A stretch of DNA of 64,000 nt from Pseudomonas sp. GM50 (GCF_000282375.1 NZ_AKJK01000102.1:32465-96464); one strand, 5' to 3'. Positions 26,261 through 36,123 are shown, counted from the first letter of the stretch. Numbers and translations: made by a program. Notes: generated by a model from the sequence alone, not told the origin.

Positions 26261-27221
26261 GGGCCGGCCTCCTGGCATTCCAATGACACAGGCTCAAAAT
26301 GAGCGCGGCACCGGCCAGGTGCAGACGCACCCAATGCAGGCCCCACAGTTGCAGCATCAGGCCAACGTCATGGTGTTTCAGGCTCTGGCGCAGGCTCTGG
26401 GCGAGCGCTGGCAGGCTGGTGACGAACAGCGTGAATACCGCCAGCAGGGGGGAACCGTTGAACAGGGCGGATAGCGCCATGAAATCCAACACCCAGGCGA
26501 TGATCGACAGCATCGGGAAACGCAGTAAACGCATATTCATGCCGTGGCTGCGCAGTAATTGCAGGTGACTTCCCTGACGCCAGAACTCCTTGCCCATCCA
26601 TTCGCGCCAACTGCTCTCGTAACCCCAATGCAGGGCAACGCTCTGGTTGACGGACAGCAGGCGTGCGCCAGAGTGGGAAAGGCGCATGGTGAAATCCTTG
26701 TCTTCGCCGGTGCGCAGGTTTTCGTTGAAGCCGCGGACCTTGTCGAACCATGGACGACGCATCAACAGGTTGGAACTGGGCAGCCATCGCACTGTTTTCA
26801 ACGTTTCATCGTTCGGGCGCAACGTGCGGCGTTGCCAGGCATTGGCATACCACGGGGCTTCGGCCGGGGTGTGCAGGTCCAGTCCCAGGACGTCGACCTG
26901 AACGGCGGGTTGGATGCTCAACAACAGCGTGAGCCAGTCCTCGGGCATTTCAATGTCGGCATCAATGAAGGCCAGCCATTCGCCTGTGGCAACGGCGGCG
27001 CCGCGATTGCGCAGCGCACCTATCAGCAGGCCTGGCAGAACCAGCACCTGCGCGCCCATTTGCCGCGCAATGTGCGGCCCTTGATCATTGGATCCGTTGT
27101 CGGCCACGATCAACTCGCATTCCAGCCCTGCGGCATTGGCGGCGCGTTGCGCAGCGAGCAGGGTCCGGCCGATGTGCCGGGCTTCGTTGTACATCGGGAT
27201 GACAAGGCTGATGCGGCTCAT
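26253..27221 (-). CDS. family 2 glycosyltransferase
   Basis: A 322-residue GT2 enzyme. It starts SLVIPMYNEARHIGRTL, has the metal-binding FIDADIEMPEDW around residue 95, the acceptor-side motif RTGEDKDF, and ends in hydrophobic helices. It overlaps the Wzy-like gene start by four bases and the next glycosyltransferase by eight. It adds one sugar to the lipid-linked repeat unit; donor and acceptor cannot be read from sequence. Confidence 0.88.
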   Translation of the reverse strand: MSRISLVIPMYNEARHIGRTLLAAQRAANAAGLECELIVADNGSNDQGPHIARQMGAQVLVLPGLLIGALRNRGAAVATGEWLAFIDADIEMPEDWLTLLLSIQPAVQVDVLGLDLHTPAEAPWYANAWQRRTLRPNDETLKTVRWLPSSNLLMRRPWFDKVRGFNENLRTGEDKDFTMRLSHSGARLLSVNQSVALHWGYESSWREWMGKEFWRQGSHLQLLRSHGMNMRLLRFPMLSIIAWVLDFMALSALFNGSPLLAVFTLFVTSLPALAQSLRQSLKHHDVGLMLQLWGLHWVRLHLAGAALILSLCHWNARRPARG

Positions 27222-28585
27222 GCCTTGGCCTCCGTCGGCGGACGTTCTTCAGCCTTGAGGCGTAACACCCAGGACAGTGCGAGCATGATCCACAGGTATT
27301 TGTGATTCGGGGCGCTGAGGAACATCAAAAACAGCATCAGCGACAGATAGCTGATGCCCAGGTGCGTGATCAGGTCGGCCTGGTCCCAATCCCGTCGCAG
27401 CATCCAGGCGTGACGGGCACGGACCAGGTTGTACATCCCAAGGCCCAGCATGCCGACGAACAACAGCCCGGCGGGAATCCCCAGTTCACTGAAGATTTCC
27501 ATGTAAGTATTGTGAGCGCGACGGTACAGGTCGCCGGGCTTGCGGTTGGCGGAAAACACCTTGGCGTAACCGGAGGTGGCATAGTGCAGCGGGAAGGTGC
27601 CAGGGCCAGAACCGAGCAACGGGTCCTCACGAATGATCTGGCTGCCGACCACAAGGTATGACGCGCGGCGACCGAGGGACTCGTCCTGGCTTTTGGCGCC
27701 TTCTTTCAAGACGCTCAAGGACTGGATGCGCTTGAGGTAACCGGCCGGCATCGAATAAATCCCCACCGGAATCACGATCGCAAGGCCGAGCATGGCAAAA
27801 CCCAAGTGGCGCGGCCGGATGCGTGGCAACTGCGCGCGGTAGTGCCAGGCGCCGATCATCAAGCTCAGGAACAGGACCACCAGCCCGGAACGGGAATCGG
27901 TTTTGGTCATGCCGCCCAGCAGCAAAATGCAGCAGCCGCCCCAGAACAATCGATGCAACAGGTTCGGGCCGCGGATCACCAGCAGCAGGGCCAACGGCAC
28001 GGCGAAGGCGATCAGCAGGGCAAACGAGTTCGCGTCGTCCAGCAGCCCGGCGGCGCGGCCCTGGTCCTGATACTTGGTGGAGAACATGGCCAGGGCGCTG
28101 GTCGTGCTGACGCTGAGGGTCACCAGCCGGGCGAACAGATCGAGGTTCAAGTCGCGGCCGATCAGCAAGGTGATCACAAACAGAACCAGGCCGACACTCA
28201 GATCCCGCAGATGGCTCTGGGACATGTCCAGGTTGTCGGTATTGATCATGCTTAACCCGTACAACACCATGAACCCGATCAGGTAGCGCCAGATGTTGCT
28301 GCGCAGGCGTTCGGATGGAATCTGGTGAAGGGCCAGCTGCAACATCAGGATCAGTGCCAGTGACGCACCGATGAATTTGGTGCCCGACAGCGCGTTGCCC
28401 TTGAAGAAACCTTCGAACGGCACCAGCGCCGCGATGCCCAACAAACCCCAGGCAGGTTTTCGGTAGAGCACCGCGACCGCCACCAGGCCCAGCACCGCGC
28501 CGGGCGCCAGATACGGATAAGGGCTGGCCAGCAAACCGAGGCAGACCAGGGCGAGCAGGCTGACGATCGAGAGCGGAAAGATCAC
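27218..28585 (-). CDS. O-antigen ligase/polymerase-like membrane protein (Wzy-like)
   Basis: A 455-residue protein with about eleven predicted helices. The large periplasmic loop has the Wzy/WaaL pattern, including LGSGPGTFPLHYA and AHNTYMEIFSELGIPAG. In this operon it would polymerise flipped repeat units into the exopolysaccharide. It overlaps both neighbours by four bases (ATGA), so it is co-translated with them. Confidence 0.88.
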   Translation of the reverse strand: MIFPLSIVSLLALVCLGLLASPYPYLAPGAVLGLVAVAVLYRKPAWGLLGIAALVPFEGFFKGNALSGTKFIGASLALILMLQLALHQIPSERLRSNIWRYLIGFMVLYGLSMINTDNLDMSQSHLRDLSVGLVLFVITLLIGRDLNLDLFARLVTLSVSTTSALAMFSTKYQDQGRAAGLLDDANSFALLIAFAVPLALLLVIRGPNLLHRLFWGGCCILLLGGMTKTDSRSGLVVLFLSLMIGAWHYRAQLPRIRPRHLGFAMLGLAIVIPVGIYSMPAGYLKRIQSLSVLKEGAKSQDESLGRRASYLVVGSQIIREDPLLGSGPGTFPLHYATSGYAKVFSANRKPGDLYRRAHNTYMEIFSELGIPAGLLFVGMLGLGMYNLVRARHAWMLRRDWDQADLITHLGISYLSLMLFLMFLSAPNHKYLWIMLALSWVLRLKAEERPPTEAKA

Positions 28586-29685
28586 GCGCGTGCCTCCCGT
28601 GCAGTACGGATATAAAGTTGCGACCAGCGTTCGGCCAAGGCCTTCAGGTCGTAACGGTCCAATTGCGTACGTCTAGCGTTGTCGATCAATTCGCGAGCCA
28701 GTGCCGGCTCACTCAGCAGCGTGTCGATCTGCCGGGCGAGGGCGGCGCTGTCGGTGGGTGTCGCCAGCAAGCCGTTGTGCCGGTCTTCCAGTACATCGGG
28801 AATCCCGCCGACGCTGAACGCCACCACCGGCACACCGGCCTGCATCGCTTCCAGCAAAATCATCGGCGTGCCCTCGGTGCGCGAGCTGATCACCAGCGCA
28901 TCGAGTTGCTGCCACCATCGGTTCATGTCGGTCTGGTAACCCGGCAAGGTGATGCGTTGGTGCAAGCCGGCGGCGGCAATCCGCGCCAGCAGGGGCTCCT
29001 GTTCCGGGCCATCGCCGAGCATCACGGCGTCCAGTTGCGGGTGTTGCTGACAGAGCGGAATCAGCGCATCGAGAAACAGGTCCGGGCCTTTTTCATTACT
29101 CAGCCGACCGACGTAACCCGCCAGCCAGCGCAGGTGTTTGGCAGGTGGGGGCAGCAGATCGCTGGCGGTTGGCAGACCATTGGGAATCACTTGCACTTTC
29201 TCCGTCCGGACACTGGCCTTGCGGTGCAGCACGGCGATGCTTTCGGCCACGCAAACCACGCGATGCACCGACGCCGTGCGACACAGTTGCAAACTCAGCC
29301 AGCCGTAGAGGCGTTGCTTGCGACTGCGTGGGGTGAAACCGTGTTGAGTAATCACTAACGGCAAGTCCAACAACGTCGCACTCACCCAACCAAATAACAG
29401 ACCCTTGAAATTGTGCGTGTTGATCAGTGGATGTTCAGCCCGCCGCTGACGTAAATGACGCAGCAATTCCCTGAGTCCCGAACAATTACGGCAGTCAATC
29501 CCGGCCCCGCGAAATCGCGCGATCAGCGCTGGCGGCGCATCGAGAAACAGCACTTGGTGCCGCCCCGGCGTCGCCAGGCAATGGTCCAGCAGCATTCGCT
29601 CAGCCCCATAGAAGCCGCCGCTGCTGATCAAATGCATGATCGGCAGAGCGCTGGCGCTGAGCGGCCCGTTCAATGGCGCACCCAA
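28582..29685 (-). CDS. family 4 glycosyltransferase
   Basis: A 367-residue GT-B enzyme. The N-terminal acceptor domain has SSGGFYGAERMLLDH. The C-terminal nucleotide-sugar domain has YVGRLSNEKGPDLFLDAL, LGDGPEQEPLL and the EX7E-type segment RTEGTPMILLEAMQAG. The start is uncertain: TTG 29685 overlaps the Wzz stop by 16 bases, and an internal ATG at 29637 would begin MHLISSGGFYGAE. Neither has a clear ribosome site, so coupling to the gene before is likely. It probably adds a sugar early in the repeat unit. Confidence 0.87.
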   Translation of the reverse strand: MGAPLNGPLSASALPIMHLISSGGFYGAERMLLDHCLATPGRHQVLFLDAPPALIARFRGAGIDCRNCSGLRELLRHLRQRRAEHPLINTHNFKGLLFGWVSATLLDLPLVITQHGFTPRSRKQRLYGWLSLQLCRTASVHRVVCVAESIAVLHRKASVRTEKVQVIPNGLPTASDLLPPPAKHLRWLAGYVGRLSNEKGPDLFLDALIPLCQQHPQLDAVMLGDGPEQEPLLARIAAAGLHQRITLPGYQTDMNRWWQQLDALVISSRTEGTPMILLEAMQAGVPVVAFSVGGIPDVLEDRHNGLLATPTDSAALARQIDTLLSEPALARELIDNARRTQLDRYDLKALAERWSQLYIRTAREARA

Positions 29686-31265
29686 TGCACGAAGCTAGGC
29701 ACGGTCCAGTTTTTGTGCGGGTTGTTCGGCAGGGCGTCCTGATCGTTAATCACCAACAGCACCGGCAAGCCCAGTTCATGGGTGATTTGCGCTGGGTGTT
29801 TGAAGCGGTGATCGAAGAACTCACGCACGTAGACGAAGGCAATCGCCAGCAACAGACCGGTCAGCATCCCGAACGGAATGATCAGGATCGGTTTGGGGAA
29901 CGCTGCATCGGTCGGTTCGAACGGCGGGCTGAGTACCCGGGCGTTGGACATATCGTTGTCCAGCAAGCCGGCGGAGCTGCTTTCGGCAAAGCGCTGGGCG
30001 TAGGTGGAGAACGCCGCGTGCAAGGCATTGATCTCGGTGTCCATCTGCTGCAACTTGCTTTGAGCCACTTGCAACTGATGGATGCGGTCCTTGAACGCGG
30101 CGATGCGCGCGGTTTTTTGCTTGATCACCGAGGTGACAATCGCCAGGTCGTTGGTGCGCTCCTGAATCCGGTTGCTGACGATTTTCAGGAACTGCTGACG
30201 GGTGCGGGAAATCTGCTCACGGGTCAACAGCATCGGTTCACTGCCCGGCTGGAAGACCGCCAGGTCGTTCATGTAGCGGCTGACCTGAGTGGTCAGTTGT
30301 TCACCGAGCTGCCTGATCTCCCGGTCTTCGAACGCAATGTTGTCCACCGTGGTGGTGAAGGTGAAGGGGAAGGTGTAATCGCTGAGCCGGGACGTATTGG
30401 TGGCTGACGTCAGGGCGGTTTTCAGGTAGTCGAGCCAGCGCTGGCTTTGCAGCAGGCGATCCTGATACAGGCTCAGGGCCTGTTCCTCGGTGTTAATGGC
30501 ATTGAGGCGGAAGGTGATTTCTTCCTTCGGATCGGACGAAGCCACACCTTCGAGCAACGCCAGTCGTGTGCCTTCCAGGCCATCGAGACGCACCTGATAT
30601 TGCTTCTTCTTGGTTTCGTAGAAGCTCTGCGGCAGGTCGATTGATTGCAGTTCCTGACGGTTGACCAGGTAGTTTTGCAGCAGCGCCGCGACAAACCGGG
30701 TGCCTTGGGCCGGATCGCCAAAGCTGTAGACAATGGAGATTACGTTGGAACCCGGCAGGGTTTCGATTTTCAGGTTTTCGGTGGCCTGCTGGGTGAAGAC
30801 ATCCAGGTCGGTATCCCGCACGGGATCGGTCTCAAGCCCGAACGCATCGCGCACCGGATTGACCACGTATTCACGCAAGGGGGTGGTCACAAAACGTTTG
30901 ATCGGTTCGGTCACCAGTTGGCTGAAGATCCCGGGGTTGGGCGCGTACTCGCCTTTATCCCGCAGGTCGCTGATGGTCTGACGGATCAGGGCCGGCGAAC
31001 GCAGGATATTGCTCTCGGTTTCCATGTCTGCCAGTGAGGGCGGAATGAATGAGGCATCACCTTGGGTCAGGGATGTGGTGGCGTCTCCCTGGGAGAGTTT
31101 TTTGGACTGCACGATCACCTGCGCGGTGATGTCGAAGCTCTGCTTGAGCATCAGCGGCAAGATCAGGGCGATCACTGCAAAGATCAGGAAGACTCGCTTC
31201 ACCAACTTTTTGTTGGCGAAGAAAATCCTGAAGAACTCATGCAGGTAGTTTTCCTTGGGGTTCAT
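29670..31265 (-). CDS. Wzz/chain-length-determinant-like inner-membrane protein
   Basis: A 531-residue polysaccharide co-polymerase. Its two helices lie near residues 19-40 and 470-492 (PFGMLTGLLLAIAFVYV), with a long periplasmic coiled-coil-rich region between. It has no cytoplasmic kinase domain after the second helix, so the ATPase-like part is the separate gene at 32328, as in split Wzc systems of Gram-positive type. It controls polymer length and links to the Wza-like exporter, whose gene ends 17 bases before this start. Confidence 0.87.
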   Translation of the reverse strand: MNPKENYLHEFFRIFFANKKLVKRVFLIFAVIALILPLMLKQSFDITAQVIVQSKKLSQGDATTSLTQGDASFIPPSLADMETESNILRSPALIRQTISDLRDKGEYAPNPGIFSQLVTEPIKRFVTTPLREYVVNPVRDAFGLETDPVRDTDLDVFTQQATENLKIETLPGSNVISIVYSFGDPAQGTRFVAALLQNYLVNRQELQSIDLPQSFYETKKKQYQVRLDGLEGTRLALLEGVASSDPKEEITFRLNAINTEEQALSLYQDRLLQSQRWLDYLKTALTSATNTSRLSDYTFPFTFTTTVDNIAFEDREIRQLGEQLTTQVSRYMNDLAVFQPGSEPMLLTREQISRTRQQFLKIVSNRIQERTNDLAIVTSVIKQKTARIAAFKDRIHQLQVAQSKLQQMDTEINALHAAFSTYAQRFAESSSAGLLDNDMSNARVLSPPFEPTDAAFPKPILIIPFGMLTGLLLAIAFVYVREFFDHRFKHPAQITHELGLPVLLVINDQDALPNNPHKNWTVPSFVHWVRH

Positions 31266-31282
31266 GGTCGGTCACCTGAGAG

Positions 31283-32305
31283 TTAGTTACTGCCGCCTTT
31301 GTTGTCGACGCGGTAGCCAAAGGTGAAGCCCACCCCCTGGAATAACACCACGTCAGCCAGTTGCCGCGCGAGCTCACCGGCGCTGGCCAGTTTGGTCTTG
31401 GGCACGTAGAGCATGTCGTCCGGTTGCAGGTAAGCAATCTGCGACGCGTCACCGGACAAGGCCTTTTCCACGTCGTAGTGCACGGCCTGCACCTGGTTGC
31501 CGGTGCGGCGCATGATCACCACCGAATCGAGCCGCGCCTTGACGCTAGTGCCACGGGCCAGGGTCAGCGCTTCAAGCACCGAGACTGGCCGGCGAATCGG
31601 GTAGGAGCCCGGTTGCGCGACTTCACCCAGCACATAGATTTCGTTGCCCGAGGTGGATTTGAGCATGACGTCGACCGTCATCCGTCCCGGCAATTGCGCG
31701 TAGCGTTGATTGAGGAAAGTCTCCAGTTGGTTGACCGTCATGCCTTGCAGCGGTACGGAGCCGATTTCCGGGAAACTGGCATAGCCGTCGTTGCCCACGG
31801 TGATCTCCCGGCTCATGCCGGTAGCGGGGTGGTTCAGCGCGCTCTTGAGGTTCTGCTCGTTGCTCAGCGGGCTGGTGACCAGCACGGTCAGCTGGTTGCG
31901 ATTGGGCTGGAACAGGGCTTTGCGGTTATAGACACGCTGGATTTCCTCCCGCGCCTGGACCGACGTCAGCCCGCCGATTTTCACCGCGGTGTTGGCTCCT
32001 GGCAGTTCGATGGTGCCATCGGGCAACACCAGTTGCGTGCCGTTGAGCTGGCTGGCCGCGGTGAAGTTCAGGGCGACCTGGTCACCGGGTTGAATCCGAT
32101 AAGCCTGCGAACCGCTGGTGCTGATGTGGAAGATCACGTCCAGCACGTCCTTGGGCCGCAAGGTCTGTTCGACCTTGGGCATGTCGGTCGCCTGGGCGTT
32201 GGCCGGCTCGGCCGTGAGGATCTGCACCGGCATATTCTGGGTTTCACTGGTGCTGGAGCAACCTGCAAGCGGCAGCAACAGCAGGAGAAGCATTTTGGCG
32301 TTCAT
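31283..32305 (-). CDS. Wza-like polysaccharide export lipoprotein
   Basis: A 340-residue protein with lipoprotein signal MNAKMLLLLLLPLAGCSS. The export domain has YRIQPGDQVALNFTAA near residue 67, and SLBB-like repeats follow, among them IYVLGEVAQPGSYPI. It would form the outer-membrane channel for this operon's polymer, distinct from the export protein of the gfc-like operon at 2977. It lies 22 bases downstream of the CpsD-like gene. Confidence 0.88.
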   Translation of the reverse strand: MNAKMLLLLLLPLAGCSSTSETQNMPVQILTAEPANAQATDMPKVEQTLRPKDVLDVIFHISTSGSQAYRIQPGDQVALNFTAASQLNGTQLVLPDGTIELPGANTAVKIGGLTSVQAREEIQRVYNRKALFQPNRNQLTVLVTSPLSNEQNLKSALNHPATGMSREITVGNDGYASFPEIGSVPLQGMTVNQLETFLNQRYAQLPGRMTVDVMLKSTSGNEIYVLGEVAQPGSYPIRRPVSVLEALTLARGTSVKARLDSVVIMRRTGNQVQAVHYDVEKALSGDASQIAYLQPDDMLYVPKTKLASAGELARQLADVVLFQGVGFTFGYRVDNKGGSN

Positions 32306-32327
32306 GGCGTCATCCTTTCTGCGGTGG

Positions 32328-32972
32328 CTACAGGTTTTTGTAGAGCCATTTGGGCATGTAGTACTTGCGCCGGTTGAAGACGCTGCCCACCAGTTTTGCG
32401 CCGGCCTGGGTCAGGCGCTGGACCGCGGCCTGGGACACTTCCCAGCGCGTGTCTTCGGCGCGCACCACCATGATCACGCCGTCCGCCAAGGTGCTGATGA
32501 CCAGAGTGTCGGCGGCCGAATACACCGCGTCGCCGTCGATCACCACGAAGCGATACCGATCGCCCAGTTGGTTGAGCAACGGGGCCAGCTGTTCGGTCGT
32601 CAGGTGCTCGGCGCCACGGATGTGCCGCCCGTTCGGCAGGATGTGGAAGGGCAGGCTGGAGACATTCACCAGGCAGTCCTGCAGCAGCGGCGGCGAGTCG
32701 TTGAACAGCAGGTCGCGAAAGCCGCGTTCTTTGGTCAGCCCCAGCTGTTGGGTGAGGTTGCCCTCCGACTGGCTGGCGTCGACCAGCAGCACTTGGCCGC
32801 TGCTCATTGACGCCAGTTGGCTGGCCAGCGCCAGGGCGCTGGTGGTGGTACCGGTGCCTGCATTGGCAGCGGTCAGGAAGAGGATCCGCAGATCCAGGTC
32901 GAGCACGGTCGAGGTCAGGTTGGACTCGCTCGGGCTGGCGATGGTCAGGCTTTTATTCGATGAACCGTCCAT
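32328..32972 (-). CDS. CpsD/BY-kinase-like protein with altered P-loop
   Basis: A 214-residue cytoplasmic protein of the ParA/MinD-like group that partners Wzz-type proteins. A Walker A' VLLVDASQSEGN and a Walker B-like VVIDGDAV are present. The P-loop reads NAGTGTTTSA (residues 37-46), so Thr replaces the invariant Lys at residue 42. The C-terminal end has only scattered Tyr (KYYMPKWLYKNL), not a tyrosine cluster. ATP hydrolysis or tyrosine phosphorylation is doubtful. A structural role with the Wzz protein encoded downstream is a fair guess. Confidence 0.8.
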   Translation of the reverse strand: MDGSSNKSLTIASPSESNLTSTVLDLDLRILFLTAANAGTGTTTSALALASQLASMSSGQVLLVDASQSEGNLTQQLGLTKERGFRDLLFNDSPPLLQDCLVNVSSLPFHILPNGRHIRGAEHLTTEQLAPLLNQLGDRYRFVVIDGDAVYSAADTLVISTLADGVIMVVRAEDTRWEVSQAAVQRLTQAGAKLVGSVFNRRKYYMPKWLYKNL

Positions 32973-33719
32973 TTAACTCGCTCCGTGGCCGCTGAATACT
33001 TTGAAGGGGGTTTTCAACAGGATCTTCAGATCAAGCAACAGGCTCTGCTCGGCGATATAGCTGAGGTCCAACTCAACGCGCTGGTCGAAGTCGATATTGC
33101 TGCGCCCGGAGATCTGCCACAGGCCGGTCATGCCGGGGTAGATGCTCAGGCGTACAAGGTGGTTGTCCTTGTAGCGATAGGCGTTGAACGAGGTCGGTCG
33201 CGGACCGACTAAACGCATGTCGCCGCTGATGACATTGATCAGGTTGGGCAACTCATCGAGGCTGCTGCGCCGCAGGAAGCCGCCAATGGGGGTAATCCGC
33301 GGGTCGTTGTCGATCTTGAAATCGATGGCGTCGGCGCCGTGCTTGTTCAGGTGCCGCAGGGACTCCTTGAGCTCCTCGGCGTTGATCACCATGGTGCGGA
33401 ACTTGTACATGCCGAACAGGCGGCCGCGGTAGCCGGTGCGCTTTTGCACGAACATCACCGGCCCCGGGCTGCTGAACTTGATCACCAGCGCCAGGCCCAG
33501 CAGCACAGGGGACAGCAGCAGCAGAATCATCAGTGCACCCAGGCATGCAACCACCCGGTTGGTTCGCGACAGCGTCCAGGGCCGACCACCGTCGCGGCCG
33601 GTCAACCAGCCGCGGCCCTGCATGTGGATCGCTGAGTCCAGGCGCATTCGGTGTTCGGGGTCCAGGCGTTTGTCACGCTGCATGTGATTGAACAACACGC
33701 CTTTTTCATGTCCAGTCAT
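32973..33719 (-). CDS. initiating sugar transferase (WcaJ/WbaP catalytic domain)
   Basis: A 248-residue short-form polyprenyl phosphate sugar-1-phosphate transferase with one hydrophobic helix (about 55-78) and the catalytic domain: KFRTMVINAEELK, RRSSLDELPNLINVI, LVGPRP and YPGMTGLWQISGRS. It starts repeat-unit assembly for this operon. It is shorter than the WcaJ-like protein at 9606, lacking the four N-terminal helices. Its ATG overlaps the epimerase stop by four bases. Confidence 0.9.
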   Translation of the reverse strand: MTGHEKGVLFNHMQRDKRLDPEHRMRLDSAIHMQGRGWLTGRDGGRPWTLSRTNRVVACLGALMILLLLSPVLLGLALVIKFSSPGPVMFVQKRTGYRGRLFGMYKFRTMVINAEELKESLRHLNKHGADAIDFKIDNDPRITPIGGFLRRSSLDELPNLINVISGDMRLVGPRPTSFNAYRYKDNHLVRLSIYPGMTGLWQISGRSNIDFDQRVELDLSYIAEQSLLLDLKILLKTPFKVFSGHGAS

Positions 33720-34774
33720 AGAGTCCTCCGCTGAAGCCCTTCCGCGAGTGGCGAGTGGGCGTTGCGCAGTGGGTAGTAGTCACGGAACCAGGCGATGAAT
33801 CGTCCGAGTCCTTCATCCAGCTCGATCCGTGGCTGGAAACCGGTAGCCTGGGCCAGGTCGCTGGCATCGGCGCAGGTGTTGAGCACGTCGCCCGGTTGCA
33901 AGGGCAGCAACTCGACGAGGGCTTTTTGTCCGAGGTGTTTTTCCAGCAGCGCCAGGTAGTCCTTGAGCTCCACTGGCTGTTGTCCGCCAATGTTGTAAAT
34001 GCGCCATGGCGCCATGCTGCTGGCCGGGTCCGGTTGTTCGCGGTTCCAGTGCGGTGCTGCTTGGGGGGCGCGCTCGATCAGACGGGCGATGCTCTCGATG
34101 ATGTCGTCGATGTAGGTGAAATCACGCTGGTGCTGGCCGTAGTTGAACAGCTTCAGCGGCTGCCCTTCGGCAATCGCCCGGGCGAACTGGATCGGCGACA
34201 TGTCCGGCCGGCCCCAAGGCCCGTACACGGTGAAAAAACGCAAACCGGTGCAGGGAATGCCGAACAGATGGCTGTAGCTGTGGGCCATCAACTCATTGGC
34301 TTTTTTGGTCGCGGCGTACAGCGACAACGGATGGTCGACGCAGTCCTTGACCGAGTAAGGCGTGTGCTGGTTGGCGCCATACACTGAACTGGACGAGGCA
34401 TAGATCAAGTGCTTGACCGGGTGGTGGCGGCAGCTTTCGAGGATGTTCAGGAACCCGCTCAGATTGCTGTCGACATAGGCCCGGGGATTTTCCAGGGAGT
34501 AACGCACCCCGGCCTGGGCCGCGAGGTGAATCACCACCTCCGGTTGTTCACGAACAAACAATGCGTCGAGGGCCGTGGCGTCGGCCACATCGACTTTCGC
34601 GAGCTGGAAGTCGCCGACTTGCTTGCGCACCCAATCCACGCGGTCGTGTTTGAGTTGCGGGTCGTAGAAATCGTTGAAATTATCCAGCCCGAAAACCTCA
34701 TGCCCGTCGCGCAACAACCGCAACATGCAATGGGCTCCAATGAAACCGGCCGCTCCAGTGACGAGTATCTTCAT
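33716..34774 (-). CDS. NAD-dependent epimerase, probable UDP-glucuronate 4-epimerase
   Basis: A 352-residue short-chain dehydrogenase/epimerase. The NAD motif GAAGFIGAH is at residues 8-16. The family-specific LDNFNDFYDPQLK near 36 is typical of UDP-glucuronate 4-epimerases, and the catalytic YAATK is present with the upstream Ser (YASSSSVYG). It would convert UDP-glucuronate, made by the product of the gene before it, to UDP-galacturonate. ATG 34774 overlaps that gene's stop as ATGA; the open frame upstream to 34996 is a shadow of the dehydrogenase gene. Confidence 0.87.
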   Translation of the reverse strand: MKILVTGAAGFIGAHCMLRLLRDGHEVFGLDNFNDFYDPQLKHDRVDWVRKQVGDFQLAKVDVADATALDALFVREQPEVVIHLAAQAGVRYSLENPRAYVDSNLSGFLNILESCRHHPVKHLIYASSSSVYGANQHTPYSVKDCVDHPLSLYAATKKANELMAHSYSHLFGIPCTGLRFFTVYGPWGRPDMSPIQFARAIAEGQPLKLFNYGQHQRDFTYIDDIIESIARLIERAPQAAPHWNREQPDPASSMAPWRIYNIGGQQPVELKDYLALLEKHLGQKALVELLPLQPGDVLNTCADASDLAQATGFQPRIELDEGLGRFIAWFRDYYPLRNAHSPLAEGLQRRTL

Positions 34775-36123
34775 GGCCGTGGCGCCTCGGGAGCGATGTG
34801 CCGAAGCCCGATGCCGCTGTAGTGCAAACCGGCCGCCGCCACGTGCTCCGGGTTGTAAAGATTGCGCCCGTCGACGATCACCCGCGCGCGCAGTTTGCTC
34901 GCCAGCAGATCGAAGTCGACCACACGGAAATTCTTCCACTCGGTGCAAATCACCAGCGCGTCGGCATCTTCCAGGGTGTCGTCGCGGGTGGCGCACAGGT
35001 GCAGGTCATCGCGGTAGCCGTAAATGCGTCGGCACTCGGACATGGCTTCCGGATCATAAGCCTGCACGCTCGCACCTTCGGCCCACAGCGCCTCCATCAG
35101 ATAACGGCTGGGGGCTTCGCGCATGTCATCGGTATTGGGCTTGAACGCCAGGCCCCAAATCGCGATGGATTTACCAGCCAGGCCATCGGGAAATAGCGCC
35201 TGCAGTTTGCTGAACAGAATGTGCCGCTGGCTGTCGTTCACTTCGGTGACGCTGCGCAGTAGACGCAATGGCATGCCGTTGTGTTCGGCGGTGTGCAACA
35301 GGGCACGCAGGTCTTTGGGAAAGCACGAGCCGCCGAAGCCACAGCCGGGGTAAATGAAGTGGTAACCGATGCGCGGGTCCGAGCCGATGCCTTTGCGCAC
35401 CGCCTCAATGTCGGCCCCCAGCAACTCAGTGAGGTTGGCCAGTTCGTTCATGAAACTGATGCGGGTGGCGAGCATTGCGTTGGCGGCGTACTTGGTCAGC
35501 TCGGCGCTACGGTTGTCCATGAACATGAGCTTTTCGCGGTTGCGGCAGAACGGCGCATAGAGTTCGCTCAATTGGTTGCGCGCTTCATCGTCATTGGTGC
35601 CGACGATGATCCGGTCCGGGCGCATGCAATCGGCCAGGGCGCTGCCTTCCTTGAGAAACTCCGGGTTGGACACCACCCGCACGTTCAACGCCTCTTTGCC
35701 ACGGCGTTGCAGTTCTTCGTTGGCGGTGCTTGCCACCTGGTCCGCGGTGCCCACCGGCACGGTGGACTTGATGATCAGGGTGCGATCGGACTCCATGAAA
35801 CTGGCGATCTGCCGAGCCACTTTCAGCACATGGCTGAGGTCGGCGGAACCGTCTTCATCGGCGGGTGTACCCACCGCGATGAAAATCAGTTCGGCGTGTT
35901 CGACCGCGTCACTGGCCTGAGTGGAGAAGAGCAGTCGACCGGCCTTGATGTTGTCTTCCAGTGTGCTGGACAGTCCCGGTTCGCTGATCGGGGGCACGGC
36001 TTGCTGCAGTTGCCTGATCTTGTTGGGGTCGATATCGACGCACAAGACGCGATGTCCGACATCGGCCAATGCTGCGGCTTGAATGAGGCCTACATAGCCC
36101 GTACCAAATACGCTCACGTCCAC
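34771..36123 (-). CDS. ugd: UDP-glucose 6-dehydrogenase
   Basis: A 450-residue enzyme oxidising UDP-glucose to UDP-glucuronate with two NAD. The N-terminal VFGTGYVGLI binds NAD. The catalytic Cys lies in GCGFGGSCFPKD near residue 260, and the C-terminal binding domain has WGLAFKPNTDDMREAPS. The start is GTG 36123 (MDVSVFGTGYVG). It is the first gene of the 16-gene minus-strand polysaccharide operon, with an ops-like element about 100 bases upstream, and supplies acidic sugar precursors. Confidence 0.94.
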   Translation of the reverse strand: MDVSVFGTGYVGLIQAAALADVGHRVLCVDIDPNKIRQLQQAVPPISEPGLSSTLEDNIKAGRLLFSTQASDAVEHAELIFIAVGTPADEDGSADLSHVLKVARQIASFMESDRTLIIKSTVPVGTADQVASTANEELQRRGKEALNVRVVSNPEFLKEGSALADCMRPDRIIVGTNDDEARNQLSELYAPFCRNREKLMFMDNRSAELTKYAANAMLATRISFMNELANLTELLGADIEAVRKGIGSDPRIGYHFIYPGCGFGGSCFPKDLRALLHTAEHNGMPLRLLRSVTEVNDSQRHILFSKLQALFPDGLAGKSIAIWGLAFKPNTDDMREAPSRYLMEALWAEGASVQAYDPEAMSECRRIYGYRDDLHLCATRDDTLEDADALVICTEWKNFRVVDFDLLASKLRARVIVDGRNLYNPEHVAAAGLHYSGIGLRHIAPEAPRP

